From an uncultured bacterium (lineage in GTDB: Bacteria > Bacillota > Clostridia > Oscillospirales > Oscillospiraceae): a DNA stretch of 56,622 nt. Shown one piece after another: positions 7,651-15,200 of this stretch (positions are counted from its first letter, which is position 1; the number at the start of each line of letters is the position of its first letter). A program made the position numbers and the translations under genes. The notes under the pieces were generated by a model. The model was not told the DNA's origin. It worked only from the letters and a program-made list of their open reading frames with translations, and did no database searches. The stretch is from contig CATKXO010000017.1 in the NCBI GenBank assembly GCA_949840775.1, positions 1 through 56,622 of the forward strand. The letters run 5' to 3'.

Positions 7651-8718
7651 GTGAGTAATCAAAATCTGGCCCGCCGTACTGCTGCGGAAGTTGCGTTCGG
7701 CGGGACGGATATTACCAAGTCCATGCGGCCTTATCTCAAATCCATCACTTACACGGACAATGAGGCGGATAAGGCAGACGATTTGCAGATCCAGCTCCAT
7801 GACCGGGATTCCATTTGGATGGAGAAATGGTTGGTGGAGGCAATCAAGGCCGCTTCTGCTGCAAAGCTGAAAATGGACGCGGTATTTGTCCGGGAGAACT
7901 GGCATAGCGACGGCAAAGATATTGTTCTCCCCTGCGGGCAATTCGAGCTGGATAATGTGGTGCTCTCTGGCCCGCCGGCCACCATCACCATCAAGGGGAC
8001 GTCGCTGCCGTTCAGCGCCCCGGTACGCCAGACCAAGAAGAACAACGATTGGGAGAACATCACCCTCTCGGCAATCGCCCAGGAGCTGGCCGGCGCCAAC
8101 GGCATGAGCTGTATGTATGAATCCGCCTATGACCCGTTCTATAAGCGAGTGGAGCAGAGGCAAGCCAGCGACATCGAATTTCTCTCCCGCCTGAGCCATG
8201 ACGCGGGGATCAGCCTCAAGGCCACCGACAGCATCATCGTCCTGTTCGACCAGGCTACCTATGAGGCCAAGCCCCCGGTCATCACCATCCAGAAGGGAAA
8301 GGCTGGCGGGTACACCAAGTATAAGCTGGATGTGGGTGCAGCCGATTCGCAGTATTCCTCTTGCCGCGTCAGCTATGTTGACCCGGAATCGGGGAAGTGT
8401 ATCGAGGCCACCGCCAAAATCGAGGACTACAACGCCAACTCGAAGAACAACCAGCAGTTGGAGGTCACGGCCAAGGTGTCCAATAAGGACGAGGCCAAGA
8501 CGCTGGCGGAGAAACACCTGCGGCTGCACAACAAATATTCCAAGTCCGCTACATTCACGTTTCCGGGCAATCCCGCCCTGGTTGCCGGCGTTACCGTTGA
8601 GCTGAAAGGCTGGGGCGCATTTGATGGGAAGTACATCATCACCCAGGCGGTGCATACGGTCGGCAGCTCCGGCTATACCACACAAATCAAACTGCGGCGG
8701 GTGTTGGAGGGCTACTGA
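7651..8718 (+). CDS. Phage late control/tail protein D (P2 GpD-like)
   Basis: Start chosen at GTG 7651 (SNQNLARRT), seven bases after GGGGAGG. 355 residues. MRPYLKSITYTDNEADKADDLQIQLHDRD and the later FTFPGNPALVAGVTVELKGWGAFDGKYIITQAVHTVG with YTTQIKLRRVL match GpD/gp27-like hub proteins, which sit at the baseplate centre of contractile tails. The stop overlaps the start of gene V by one base. It is intact, although the module it belongs to is cut on both sides. Confidence 0.85.
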   Translation: MSNQNLARRTAAEVAFGGTDITKSMRPYLKSITYTDNEADKADDLQIQLHDRDSIWMEKWLVEAIKAASAAKLKMDAVFVRENWHSDGKDIVLPCGQFELDNVVLSGPPATITIKGTSLPFSAPVRQTKKNNDWENITLSAIAQELAGANGMSCMYESAYDPFYKRVEQRQASDIEFLSRLSHDAGISLKATDSIIVLFDQATYEAKPPVITIQKGKAGGYTKYKLDVGAADSQYSSCRVSYVDPESGKCIEATAKIEDYNANSKNNQQLEVTAKVSNKDEAKTLAEKHLRLHNKYSKSATFTFPGNPALVAGVTVELKGWGAFDGKYIITQAVHTVGSSGYTTQIKLRRVLEGY

Positions 8719-9080
8719 TGGAAATTGAAAAAATCCTGAAGAATCTGGTGCGCATTGGGACTGTCACGGTGACAGACCCCGACAAGCGCGTGGCCAGGGT
8801 GAAATTTGAGGACACGGGGCGGCCCTCCGGCTGGCTCTATGTTCTGGCCAACCGGTCTTATGTCCCGGACTATGATGTGCCGCAGCGGACGGAGTTTGAA
8901 GCGGGCGGCAGCGGGGACCCGGCTTTTGCCAGCCACAAGCACGACCTGATCATCAAGCCGTGGATGCCAAAGGTGAACGCGGTTGTCCTGACGGTCTATC
9001 TCCCGGTACTGGATGGGGACGGCTTCATCCTGGGGGAGGTAGGGGCGCTGGGCAAGCTCAAACAATGGACAGACCAATGA
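8718..9080 (+). CDS. Phage baseplate assembly protein V-like (spike base)
   Basis: 120 residues, ATG at 8718 overlapping the TGA of gene D. The N-terminus (ILKNLVRIGTVTVTDPDKRVARVKFED) is the OB-like fold of GpV/gp45-type spike-base proteins, and FASHKHDLIIKPWMPKVNAVVLTVYLPVLDGDGFILG fits the short clostridial version. It lies between D and U, as in related Firmicutes prophages. Confidence 0.75.
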   Translation: MEIEKILKNLVRIGTVTVTDPDKRVARVKFEDTGRPSGWLYVLANRSYVPDYDVPQRTEFEAGGSGDPAFASHKHDLIIKPWMPKVNAVVLTVYLPVLDGDGFILGEVGALGKLKQWTDQ

Positions 9081-9098
9081 CGGAAAGGAGGGGGCTGT

Positions 9099-9500
9099 AT
9101 GGCCATCATCGGTTGCCTGGGGGACGTTATCTTTACGGTTTCCAGGGACGTCGTGCGGACGCTGGACAATATGACCTGGGGAGGTTCCGCCCGGTATGCC
9201 GTCCATGAGCGGCATCTGACCCACGCTCTCACCGAGTACACCGGGCTTGACCCGGACACAATCACCTTCGACATTCTGTTCTCTGCAGAGCTGGGCGTGG
9301 ATCCAATCGCCGAGGTCGTGAAGCTCTGGAATATTGAGCGCAGCGGTCTGGCGGTTCCGCTGACCGTTGGCACCAAGGGCTACGGGAAATACCGCTGGAA
9401 TATCGTCAAGCACGTCATGAAGATGAAAACCTTTTATGCGAACGGTGACGTACACACGGCCCCAGTGTCCGTTAGTCTGCAAGAGTACCTGGGAGGTTGA
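9099..9500 (+). CDS. Phage tail protein U-like (P2 GpU family)
   Basis: 133 residues starting MAIIGCLGDVIFTVSRD after GGAAAGGAGGG. The segments RTLDNMTWGGSARYAVHERH, LTEYTGLDPDTITFDI, AELGVDPIAEVVKLWNIER and GYGKYRWNIVKHVMKM follow the GpU family, which joins tube and terminator in contractile tails. The gene is intact. The following gp25/W gene is broken. Confidence 0.85.
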   Translation: MAIIGCLGDVIFTVSRDVVRTLDNMTWGGSARYAVHERHLTHALTEYTGLDPDTITFDILFSAELGVDPIAEVVKLWNIERSGLAVPLTVGTKGYGKYRWNIVKHVMKMKTFYANGDVHTAPVSVSLQEYLGG

Positions 9501-9503
9501 CGC

Positions 9504-9594
9504 TATGAGTTTTACAGTATCGGCAACAGACCTGGGCATTTGAGCTTCAACGAGCAGGAAACCGTCCATTCTGTCCTCCAGAATATCGCGGTTA
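9504..9594 (+). pseudogene. Baseplate protein W/gp25-like, frameshifted and truncated
   Basis: ATG 9504 encodes MSFTVSATDLGI and then meets TGA. Shifting frame by one base at about 9537-9539 gives LSFNEQETVHSVLQNIAV, the usual continuation of clostridial gp25/W proteins. Coding resemblance ends at 9594, where a minus-strand early gene begins. So the gene has both a one-base deletion and a truncation. Confidence 0.65.
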
Positions 9595-9874
9595 GGCAAT
9601 CTTCTTTTGTCCATCCATCCCCATTGCTGGTGAGCAGCACCCTCGGAGACAGATGGAAATATTCGCTCGTGCGTTGCGGCTTTTGCGTAATACCGAACAG
9701 CCTGCCGGTAATGTGGTAATACTCCACGGGGACAGGAGCAGAACCAGGAACAATACAGGCGCAAAGTCTGAAACTACCGTCATATTCATAGCGGATACCC
9801 TTTTCTCGGAAGAATCGAATCATGTTGTCAGAGGCGCTGCCGGTTGTCCATTCAAACGTGTATTTGTGCTCCAT
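9595..9874 (-). pseudogene. Phage early-operon hypothetical protein, 3'-truncated
   Basis: ATG 9874 follows AAAGGA. About 93 residues (MEHKYTFEWTTGSASDNMIR, then FFREKGIRYEYDGSFRL, EYYHITGRLFGITQKPQ, ending TSNGDGWTKEDC) look like a genuine phage protein. The frame beyond 9595 is the reverse image of the W fragment. I do not recognise the family. Its position continues the early operon that resumes at 6688, so the two are probably halves of a formerly adjacent pair. Confidence 0.5.
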
Positions 9875-9922
9875 TCCGCTGTCCTTTCTACCCTCGTAAC
9901 CTCCGGGGCGGGCCGTATGTGT

Positions 9923-10540
9923 TCAGTCGTAGAAGGGCCGAAGTTTGCCACCCCAGACCTCCCACTGCCATGCGCCGCGCCCCGCATTAAAGCGGATATA
10001 GTGGTAATCAGTGGCGCAGTAGACCGGGCGGCGGTCAATCTTCCGGCCGCTGGCGCGGCAGCGATTGTGACGGTTGATCTCCTGCTCGTCGATTTCATGC
10101 AGGATTGTAACCTGGCTGCGGTCAAAACCGAACTCCCGGCAAACCCAATCCAGGGCCTCATCATCGGTCATGTAGCGGGCGGACCCACTATCGACGCACT
10201 TTGCCAGCTCCGCATATTCAGCCTGGGTGATGTTCTGCGTGAACTCGTAGGGCTTCCATTCCAGCTCTCGGTCAAGCTCGGATTGGAAGAAAGCCAGCCG
10301 CCGCTCATACTCCGCGCTGCTCTGCTGGAAGGTCTTGTCCATGTCCAGGATTTTGCCGTTCAGCCGGTCAATCTCGGCGGCGCGGGCCTGATAGATTTTC
10401 TTTTCGCCGTCACCATCGACAAAAGCCTTGCAGAAAGCGTCTTTGTCACCCTTGAAGTTGCAATAGGCCTCTTCGATTTTGGCGTACTCGGCGGGCATCG
10501 GCTCAAAGCCGGTGCGCTCCACAAATTCGGACAACATCAT
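9923..10540 (-). CDS. Phage early protein of unknown function (205 aa)
   Basis: Start set at ATG 10540 (MMLSEFVERTGFEPMPAEYAKIEEAYCNF), which has AAGGAGG seven bases upstream. The middle (DRLNGKILDMDKTFQQSSAEYERRLAFFQSEL) is a predicted coiled coil. The C-terminus (DYHYIRFNAGRGAWQWEVWGGKLRPFYD) is aromatic and basic. It recurs in Firmicutes prophage early regions as far as I can judge, but I know no function. Confidence 0.6.
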   Translation of the reverse strand: MMLSEFVERTGFEPMPAEYAKIEEAYCNFKGDKDAFCKAFVDGDGEKKIYQARAAEIDRLNGKILDMDKTFQQSSAEYERRLAFFQSELDRELEWKPYEFTQNITQAEYAELAKCVDSGSARYMTDDEALDWVCREFGFDRSQVTILHEIDEQEINRHNRCRASGRKIDRRPVYCATDYHYIRFNAGRGAWQWEVWGGKLRPFYD

Positions 10541-10665
10541 TTTTGCGTTCCTCCTTGAATTTTTCTGTCTATTCTGGTATGCTGGAGGAGCCGGGTTCTC
10601 CCGGCGCCTCCGTGGTGAGGCGGGGCGGTGGTTTACCTTAGCCGGGGCCACCGCCCCTTTTCTGC

Positions 10666-10941
10666 TTACCGGGGAATCCTGGCAATCGCCCAATCTTTGA
10701 GCGGCATGGGATCCCCCTTCATGTCCCGAACTGCCTCGTCCATGCCGCAGGCGTCGCAGATGTAGACATCGGCGTGGCGGCTTAGGGCATTGGTGGTCAA
10801 CCGCTCCTTGACGGTCAGACGCCCGCAGCGGGGGCAGATATGCGTCCCGTCGGCCTGTACCTTGGCGAACTCGTCCACAGCCCGCTTTGCCGTGGCGGTG
10901 GCGGTCACGTCCTGGGAAAACTGCTCGTAGTCCATGTTCAT
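10666..10941 (-). CDS. Zinc-ribbon protein of the amidoligase cassette (91 aa)
   Basis: ATG at 10941 overlaps the stop of the cyclotransferase gene (ATGA). Residues ICPRCGRLT (about 35) and YICDACGMDEA (about 61) give two CxxC knuckles, a zinc ribbon, flanked by helices. Translational coupling to the upstream cyclotransferase suggests a shared pathway. A role as scaffold or nucleic-acid binder is inference. Confidence 0.65.
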   Translation of the reverse strand: MNMDYEQFSQDVTATATAKRAVDEFAKVQADGTHICPRCGRLTVKERLTTNALSRHADVYICDACGMDEAVRDMKGDPMPLKDWAIARIPR

Positions 10942-11381
10942 TCTCCTTTCCTGGCCTCGGCCGCAGCTGCCAGCAGCGGCGCGGGGTCAAATCCAAAGTC
11001 CTTGTAGCCCTCCATGATGGTGTTGAGGTACTGCTTCGCCGGGGGGGTAATTGCGTGGCCGGGGGTCATGATGTAAGCCATCCCCTTTACCTTCTTCCCT
11101 CGTACTTGCAGCGTGAACACCTGCTTGACGTACAACCTGGGGAAGCCCTCGTACCAATCCAGGGCATCCTCGTCCGAGGGGCTGATGGACCAGATACCAA
11201 CGGGGACGCTGGCCCCGTCGCAGGGCTCGATGTTGGCAACACCCGAGCGACTGTTTCCCCGGAACACCAGCTTATAGCCGTCGATGGTGGAGCGACCAAT
11301 GGTAAGCGCGTCCGGGCAGCGACGGAGCATCTGATCAACGTCCAGGTTGCTCCCGTAGGCAACATAATATTTCCGCTTCAT
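10938..11381 (-). CDS. Gamma-glutamylcyclotransferase-like (AIG2/GGCT) protein
   Basis: 147 residues. KYYVAYGSNLDVDQM at the start is the YGSNL loop that binds the gamma-glutamyl moiety. Later DALDWYEGFP carries the conserved Glu region (DxxEGxP) of the BtrG/GGCT fold. Family members cyclise gamma-glutamyl amides to 5-oxoproline, reversing amide ligation. The gene lies 48 bases after the amidoligase and overlaps the zinc ribbon. The pairing of amidoligase and AIG2-like cyclotransferase in phages is known from comparative genomics. The substrate is unknown. Confidence 0.85.
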   Translation of the reverse strand: MKRKYYVAYGSNLDVDQMLRRCPDALTIGRSTIDGYKLVFRGNSRSGVANIEPCDGASVPVGIWSISPSDEDALDWYEGFPRLYVKQVFTLQVRGKKVKGMAYIMTPGHAITPPAKQYLNTIMEGYKDFGFDPAPLLAAAAEARKGE

Positions 11382-11429
11382 AAATTCCTCCGTTCTCCCC
11401 GTATGGCCGGTAGGTCAGCCGGTTTGTTG

Positions 11430-12371
11430 TTAAGCTACCTCGGCCTCCGGCTGGGCCTGGGGGCGAAAGGGGGCGGTCAAGTGCTGGCGGCAGGTCTTGA
11501 ACTCTGCCCCGCCCAGGCCCAGGCGCTTCACCAGGACATTGGTCATCAGCGTGGCCTTCTGCTCGGCGGTGTAGCCTGCGCAGCCCTTGAAGTAGAGCCG
11601 GGTGTCCTGGCAGTCAATGGCCCAGGCGCTCATAGCCAAGCAGAACTGGACGTAGGCCTTAATCTTGCCGGCGTGGGTGGTGCCGTTGAACAGCCGGAAC
11701 TCAACCGTCCCCTTGGTGAAGAAAGCGTGGAGGTTGACACCATGGTACCGGCTGGAGTTGTAGTGCTCATGGTTGATGCCGCCGGTGTAGCCGTCGTTGG
11801 CGGCGCTGTACCAGATGCGCTCGATGCTGCTCTTGGTTTTCTCACTGTCGTTCTGCATGGCTTTCAACAGACCGGCGTTCATCTTCTTGCACCAGCGGTT
11901 GGCGCGGTTGCCAATCTCCAGGGCCTCGTAGAACAAATCCTGGCGGCCAATGGCGAAGTTCATCAGGCGGGTGAGGCTGGCGGGGGTGTGATTCTTGCCG
12001 TCCACATGGACGTGGATGCCGCAAGAACTGTTGGCGATTGCCCCGGCCTCGCGGAGAGCGCGGACGACGTTCTGCAGGTCCTCCATATCCTCGTACTGGA
12101 GGACGGGGGTCACGACCTCGCAGGAGTACGCGGTGCCAGCGGAGACGCGGCCGTGGCTGCTGCTCTTGCGCTCGGTGGTGATGCTGGCGTCGGACATGGC
12201 TTTCCAGGTACGGCCCTTCCGGTCGGTGGCGCCGTAGGTCTTGTAGTAGGTGCCGAGGTAGCGGGCCTGGGTACCGAAGTAAGTGGCGATGACGTTGGCG
12301 GCCTGCTCGCGGGTGATGCCTGTCAGCTCAATCTCCACACCGAAGTTCTGTTTCTTCATCATGTCGTACAT
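11430..12371 (-). CDS. Phage amidoligase (glutamine-synthetase-fold COOH-NH2 ligase)
   Basis: Start chosen at ATG 12371, seven bases after GGAGGT; longer frames run into the promoter. 313 residues. QNFGVEIELTGI at the N-terminus has the FGxEIE metal/ATP-binding strand of the family. CEVVTPVLQYEDMEDL, SCGIHVHVDGKNHTP (His-x-His), the region around NLHAFFTKGTVEFRLFNGT and the terminal RLFNGTTHAGK region match the alpha-amidoligase family. These enzymes are thought to form amide bonds on peptides or metabolites. It is the first gene of the early operon, with a cyclotransferase and zinc ribbon after it. Confidence 0.85.
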   Translation of the reverse strand: MYDMMKKQNFGVEIELTGITREQAANVIATYFGTQARYLGTYYKTYGATDRKGRTWKAMSDASITTERKSSSHGRVSAGTAYSCEVVTPVLQYEDMEDLQNVVRALREAGAIANSSCGIHVHVDGKNHTPASLTRLMNFAIGRQDLFYEALEIGNRANRWCKKMNAGLLKAMQNDSEKTKSSIERIWYSAANDGYTGGINHEHYNSSRYHGVNLHAFFTKGTVEFRLFNGTTHAGKIKAYVQFCLAMSAWAIDCQDTRLYFKGCAGYTAEQKATLMTNVLVKRLGLGGAEFKTCRQHLTAPFRPQAQPEAEVA

Positions 12372-12431
12372 TTTCGTGACCTCCGTTTTTGTTATCGTGT
12401 TCGCGGTTGCTTGTTTCGTGTTTGTGAGCAT

Positions 12432-12460
12432 ACTATACACCCGTCCACTCGACCTGTCAA
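12432..12460 (-). promoter_or_regulatory. Promoter of the phage early operon
   Basis: On the minus strand TTGACA (12460-12455) and TATAGT (12437-12432) have a 17-base spacer. Transcription would start near 12425 and give a leader of about 55 bases before the amidoligase ATG. It faces the opposite way to the XRE promoter 31 bases away, forming a divergent switch region. Confidence 0.75.
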
Positions 12461-12490
12461 CCCTTTTTTTCGTTTTTTTATAAAAAAGTT

Positions 12491-12519
12491 TTGACAAAGC
12501 GAAACTAATGTGATATGGT
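12491..12519 (+). promoter_or_regulatory. Promoter of the plus-strand XRE regulator
   Basis: TTGACA (12491-12496), a 17-base spacer, TATGGT (12514-12519). The start codon of the XRE gene lies at 12541 after AAAGGGGTGA. An AT-rich stretch (12461-12490) separates it from the divergent early promoter. Confidence 0.75.
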
Positions 12520-12540
12520 ATTCTCGAAAGGGGTGAGCGC

Positions 12541-12750
12541 ATGGTCTCTTACAAACCGCTCTGGCACACTCTGATTGACCGGGGCATGAAAAAGATGGAG
12601 CTCGTGGAGCGCGTCGGAATGAGCCGGGCCACGTTGAGCAAACTGAACAATGATAACTATGTCGCGCTGGAAGTCCTGGATCGGATATGCAAGGAGTTGG
12701 ACTGTCCTATTGAAGCCGTGGTGGAGATAAAAAAAGACCCGGACGAATAA
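12541..12750 (+). CDS. Small XRE-family regulator (YozG/Cro-like)
   Basis: 69 residues that are one helix-turn-helix domain: WHTLIDRGMKKMELVERVGMSRATLSKLNNDNYVALEVLDRICKELDC. This compact type (HTH_26) is common in Firmicutes phages and mobile elements. It is divergent from the early operon and convergent with a second XRE gene, so it likely represses or modulates the early promoter. Whether it is the lysogeny repressor or the antirepressor cannot be decided here. Confidence 0.8.
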   Translation: MVSYKPLWHTLIDRGMKKMELVERVGMSRATLSKLNNDNYVALEVLDRICKELDCPIEAVVEIKKDPDE

Positions 12751-12763
12751 TCGTCCGGGTTTG
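12737..12763 (+). terminator. Terminator of the plus-strand XRE gene
   Basis: ACCCGGACGA, loop ATAA, TCGTCCGGGT, then TTG. The 10-bp stem includes the XRE stop codon and separates two convergent regulators. Confidence 0.65.
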
Positions 12764-12774
12764 TGGAGCATGGC

Positions 12775-13038
12775 TTATTCCTTGGGCGGCTGCTCATGCA
12801 GGGGAGCGCCACTGCGCGACTTCACGGGGGTGTCCTCGTCTGGATGATAGACAAGGAGATCTGTCAGATCGCAGTCCAGCGCCTTGCATATCAGCTCGAA
12901 GTGCCGGAGGTTGATGCGATCCGTCAGCTCATTGTAGTAGTCGCATATTGTGGAGGCCCTTATCCCTGTCTTTCGGGCTAAGTCCGCTTGCGACCACCTA
13001 CGCTTGCCAAGCTCGGTGGACAGTAAAATCCTAATCAT
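12775..13038 (-). CDS. XRE-family phage regulator (repressor candidate)
   Basis: Start set at ATG 13038 (MIRILLSTELGKRRWSQADLARK), after AAAGGAGAA. 87 residues: the helix-turn-helix is WSQADLARKTGIRASTICDYYNE, followed by HFELICKALDCDLTDLLVY and a hydrophilic tail. It lies between the recombinase and the other regulator, the usual repressor position. Two palindromes just upstream are candidate operators. Confidence 0.8.
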   Translation of the reverse strand: MIRILLSTELGKRRWSQADLARKTGIRASTICDYYNELTDRINLRHFELICKALDCDLTDLLVYHPDEDTPVKSRSGAPLHEQPPKE

Positions 13039-13084
13039 AGCCGTGTTCTCCTTTACGGTAGAATATAACAATGATTTTAGGATT

Positions 13085-13134
13085 TCGCATGAGATTGCGA
13101 GTAAAACAATTTTTTCGCGATATTATCACGAAAA
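13085..13134. promoter_or_regulatory. Two palindromic operator candidates upstream of the XRE repressor
   Basis: Bases 13112-13134 form a 23-base dyad (TTTTCGCGATA, centre T, TATCACGAAAA) with 10 of 11 positions paired. Bases 13085-13100 hold a second, TCGCA-6-TGCGA. Both lie in the 100 bases between the recombinase terminator and the repressor start, so autoregulation is likely. Confidence 0.5.
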
Positions 13135-13142
13135 CCGTTATT

Positions 13143-14861
13143 TCAGATTGCAGAAAAAGGCCGCTGTCTTGGGTTTTCCCCAGGACAGCGGCCTTTTTTC
13201 ATTTGTCCATGGCAGAGGCCAGAGGACACACCAGAACGAACAGATTCCCGGTCACATAGATGATCGGCCCCTGGGTTCGTCTGGCGCACTTTTGGTGGAA
13301 CCGAACCCGAAGCGCTCGAACGTTTTTTCCGTTTCCGGTCTTTCACGACAACGCAATCAATATCGCCCCAAGTGATTTCCTTCTTGTCGTCCCCGTACCA
13401 CGCTGTCAAAACCACTCTGTCATCATAGACGAAAATCTTGTCCACAAAATAGTCCAGCAGATAGTCTCTCACCGCCGGGTCGTTGAGGTCGGCGTTCTTG
13501 TACTCGTCGAAAAAGTGTTGGATACTGATTTCATTCTTTGTCACAGCCCGCTTGATTTCTTCCGCCTCGATAGCCTCCGTCAGCGCCTTTTTCTTGCTCT
13601 CCAACTCCAACAGGCGCGTCTGCGTTGTCTCGGAGAAAATACCCTGCTCTATCGCCCGTACAAGGTTATTCAGGGCCTTTTCAGCCTCCACCCGCTCCGC
13701 TTTCAGCCCCTCGATATAGCCCTTGTCCTCGTGCTCCCTCTGATAGTATGCCGCCACGTCAACGGCGAGACAAGCCAACAGTTCCGTATCTTTCAGACAT
13801 TGGGACAACATGAAACAGGCGATAGCCTCAATTTTGTCCTTTTTCACATACTTTAAGGAGCACTTTTTCTTTCTCGCCGCACCACAGGCATAGTAATAGT
13901 ACGTTGCCCCTCCATGGCCTGATGTGCCAGAACAGCCTTGCATGGGCGTTCCACACTTCCCGCAGTAGAGTTTGCCTGTCAGCCAAAAGCGCGGGGCCTC
14001 CTCCGGGGTCAAGCCGTTCGCCCGCTGGCCGCCCTGCCGTTTGTTCAAAATCAGCCGCTTTTGCGCCGCCTCGAATACTTCCTTGGAGACGATAGCGGGC
14101 ATACCGTCAGGCGTGACAATGTCGCCGTAGCGGTATTCTCCGATATAGGCGCGGTTGTTCAGGATACTTGCAAGAGAGTTGACCGTGAAGGGCTTTCCCC
14201 GTACCGTGGTAACGCCCAGACTGTTTAACTCCTTGGCAATGTCCACCATGGGCTTCCCGGCGGCGTAGTCCTCGAAAATCTTCTGCACAAAGGGGGCCGT
14301 CACGGGGTCGATGACATAGCGCTGTCTGTCCTTGCCGAACTCTGGTGCGGGCTCCGCCGTATAGCCCAAGGTCTTGTGGCCGTTGTAAAGGCAATTCTGC
14401 GCGTTGTAGAGGTGTCCACGCTTGATGTTCGTCCGCAACTGACGGGAGTAGTATTCGGCCATGGATTCCAGAACACCCTCCATCAGCGCCGATTCCGGCG
14501 CGTCCCCGGCAATCGGTTCCGCAATGTAGTGAATGACACACCCAGCGTCCCGGATGTACTTTTTTGCGATTGCTAAATCATACCTGTCACGCCCCAGCCG
14601 GTCAGTTTTCCAGATGATAAGCGCACCAGGCTTTATCTTGCCTATCTCGGACAGCATAAGCTGAAATCCCGGCCGCTGGTCGGTGGTGCCGCTGATGGCC
14701 TCGTCTTTGTACTCCTTAATGATTTGCAGGCCGTGACCTGCGGCGTATTTCTGCGCGGCGTCCCTCTGCTGTTGGATGGAAGCGTCAGACTGCGCATGGG
14801 AAGAAAAACGGTAATAAGCGATTGCAAAATCGTTATTATTGGGAACAAATTTCTTTGCCAT
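13143..14861 (-). CDS. Large serine recombinase (phage integrase)
   Basis: 572 residues as read. The resolvase domain begins FAIAYYRFSSHAQSDASIQQQRD, where the first Ser of RFSS is the nucleophile. Further catalytic-domain motifs are GFQLMLSEI, IIWKTDRLGRDRYD and MEGVLESMAEYYS. The recombinase domain (YVIDPVTAPFVQKIFEDYAAGKP) and a zinc ribbon (YCGKCGTPMQG, then CGAARKKKC) follow, then a coiled coil (about 380-440). It integrates and excises the prophage at att sites. The last 20 codons read into the downstream terminator hairpin. The +1 frame after KCARRTQG ends at a TGA exactly before the hairpin (about 13200), so a one-base indel near 13290 is possible. Confidence 0.9.
   Translation of the reverse strand: MAKKFVPNNNDFAIAYYRFSSHAQSDASIQQQRDAAQKYAAGHGLQIIKEYKDEAISGTTDQRPGFQLMLSEIGKIKPGALIIWKTDRLGRDRYDLAIAKKYIRDAGCVIHYIAEPIAGDAPESALMEGVLESMAEYYSRQLRTNIKRGHLYNAQNCLYNGHKTLGYTAEPAPEFGKDRQRYVIDPVTAPFVQKIFEDYAAGKPMVDIAKELNSLGVTTVRGKPFTVNSLASILNNRAYIGEYRYGDIVTPDGMPAIVSKEVFEAAQKRLILNKRQGGQRANGLTPEEAPRFWLTGKLYCGKCGTPMQGCSGTSGHGGATYYYYACGAARKKKCSLKYVKKDKIEAIACFMLSQCLKDTELLACLAVDVAAYYQREHEDKGYIEGLKAERVEAEKALNNLVRAIEQGIFSETTQTRLLELESKKKALTEAIEAEEIKRAVTKNEISIQHFFDEYKNADLNDPAVRDYLLDYFVDKIFVYDDRVVLTAWYGDDKKEITWGDIDCVVVKDRKRKKRSSASGSVPPKVRQTNPGADHLCDRESVRSGVSSGLCHGQMKKGRCPGENPRQRPFSAI
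13154..13199. terminator. Bidirectional terminator after the serine recombinase
   Basis: GGCCGCTGTC (13159-13168) pairs with GACAGCGGCC (13184-13193), with a further short inner stem. A5 lies on one side and T6 on the other, so it can stop transcription on both strands. Confidence 0.85.
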
Positions 14862-15158
14862 TTTGACCTCCTTCCTGGAAAAATGCGGATTTCTTTTTCG
14901 TCTATTTTAGCACATATCCGCCCCATCATCAAGGCTGAAGCAACATATCACGCAATTCCTATGGCCCGCAGGCCATCAAAGCGACGGCAATTCCCACGGG
15001 GGCCAGCTATCAGGGCTTGCCAGCCTATCGGTGGGGAATTGCCATGGAGCGGAACCAACCTTATTCCCCGCCTTGCTCCCAGCCGCCGACAACCGCCCAA
15101 TCGCCAGCCGTGGCGGGCCACCCAGCCGCCGACACCACATCACGCCACTTTGTCAACA
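14862..15158. other. Non-coding stretch with inverted repeats upstream of the recombinase
   Basis: No credible gene. It holds ATGGCC-CGCA-GGCCAT (14961-14976), the pair GGCAATTCCCAC (14986-14997) and GTGGGGAATTGCC (15031-15043, one bulged G), and two copies of AGCCGCCGACA (about 15081 and 15123). As the sequence beside a serine integrase, it could include the attachment site, though no core repeat was found at the other prophage edge. Confidence 0.4.
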
Positions 15159-15188
15159 ACAAAAATCCCCCGCTCCGTAGAGCGGGGG
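15159..15188 (-). terminator. Terminator of the lipoprotein gene
   Basis: On the minus strand CCCCCGCTC-TACG-GAGCGGGGG is followed by ATTTTTG, 13 bases after the lipoprotein stop. Confidence 0.8.
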
Positions 15189-15200
15189 ACAAAGGCAAGT

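Noticed and set aside
10541-10996. Minus-strand N-terminal extension of the 205-residue phage protein
   Set aside because: The extension lies over the zinc-ribbon gene in another frame, and a good AAGGAGG site precedes the internal ATG.
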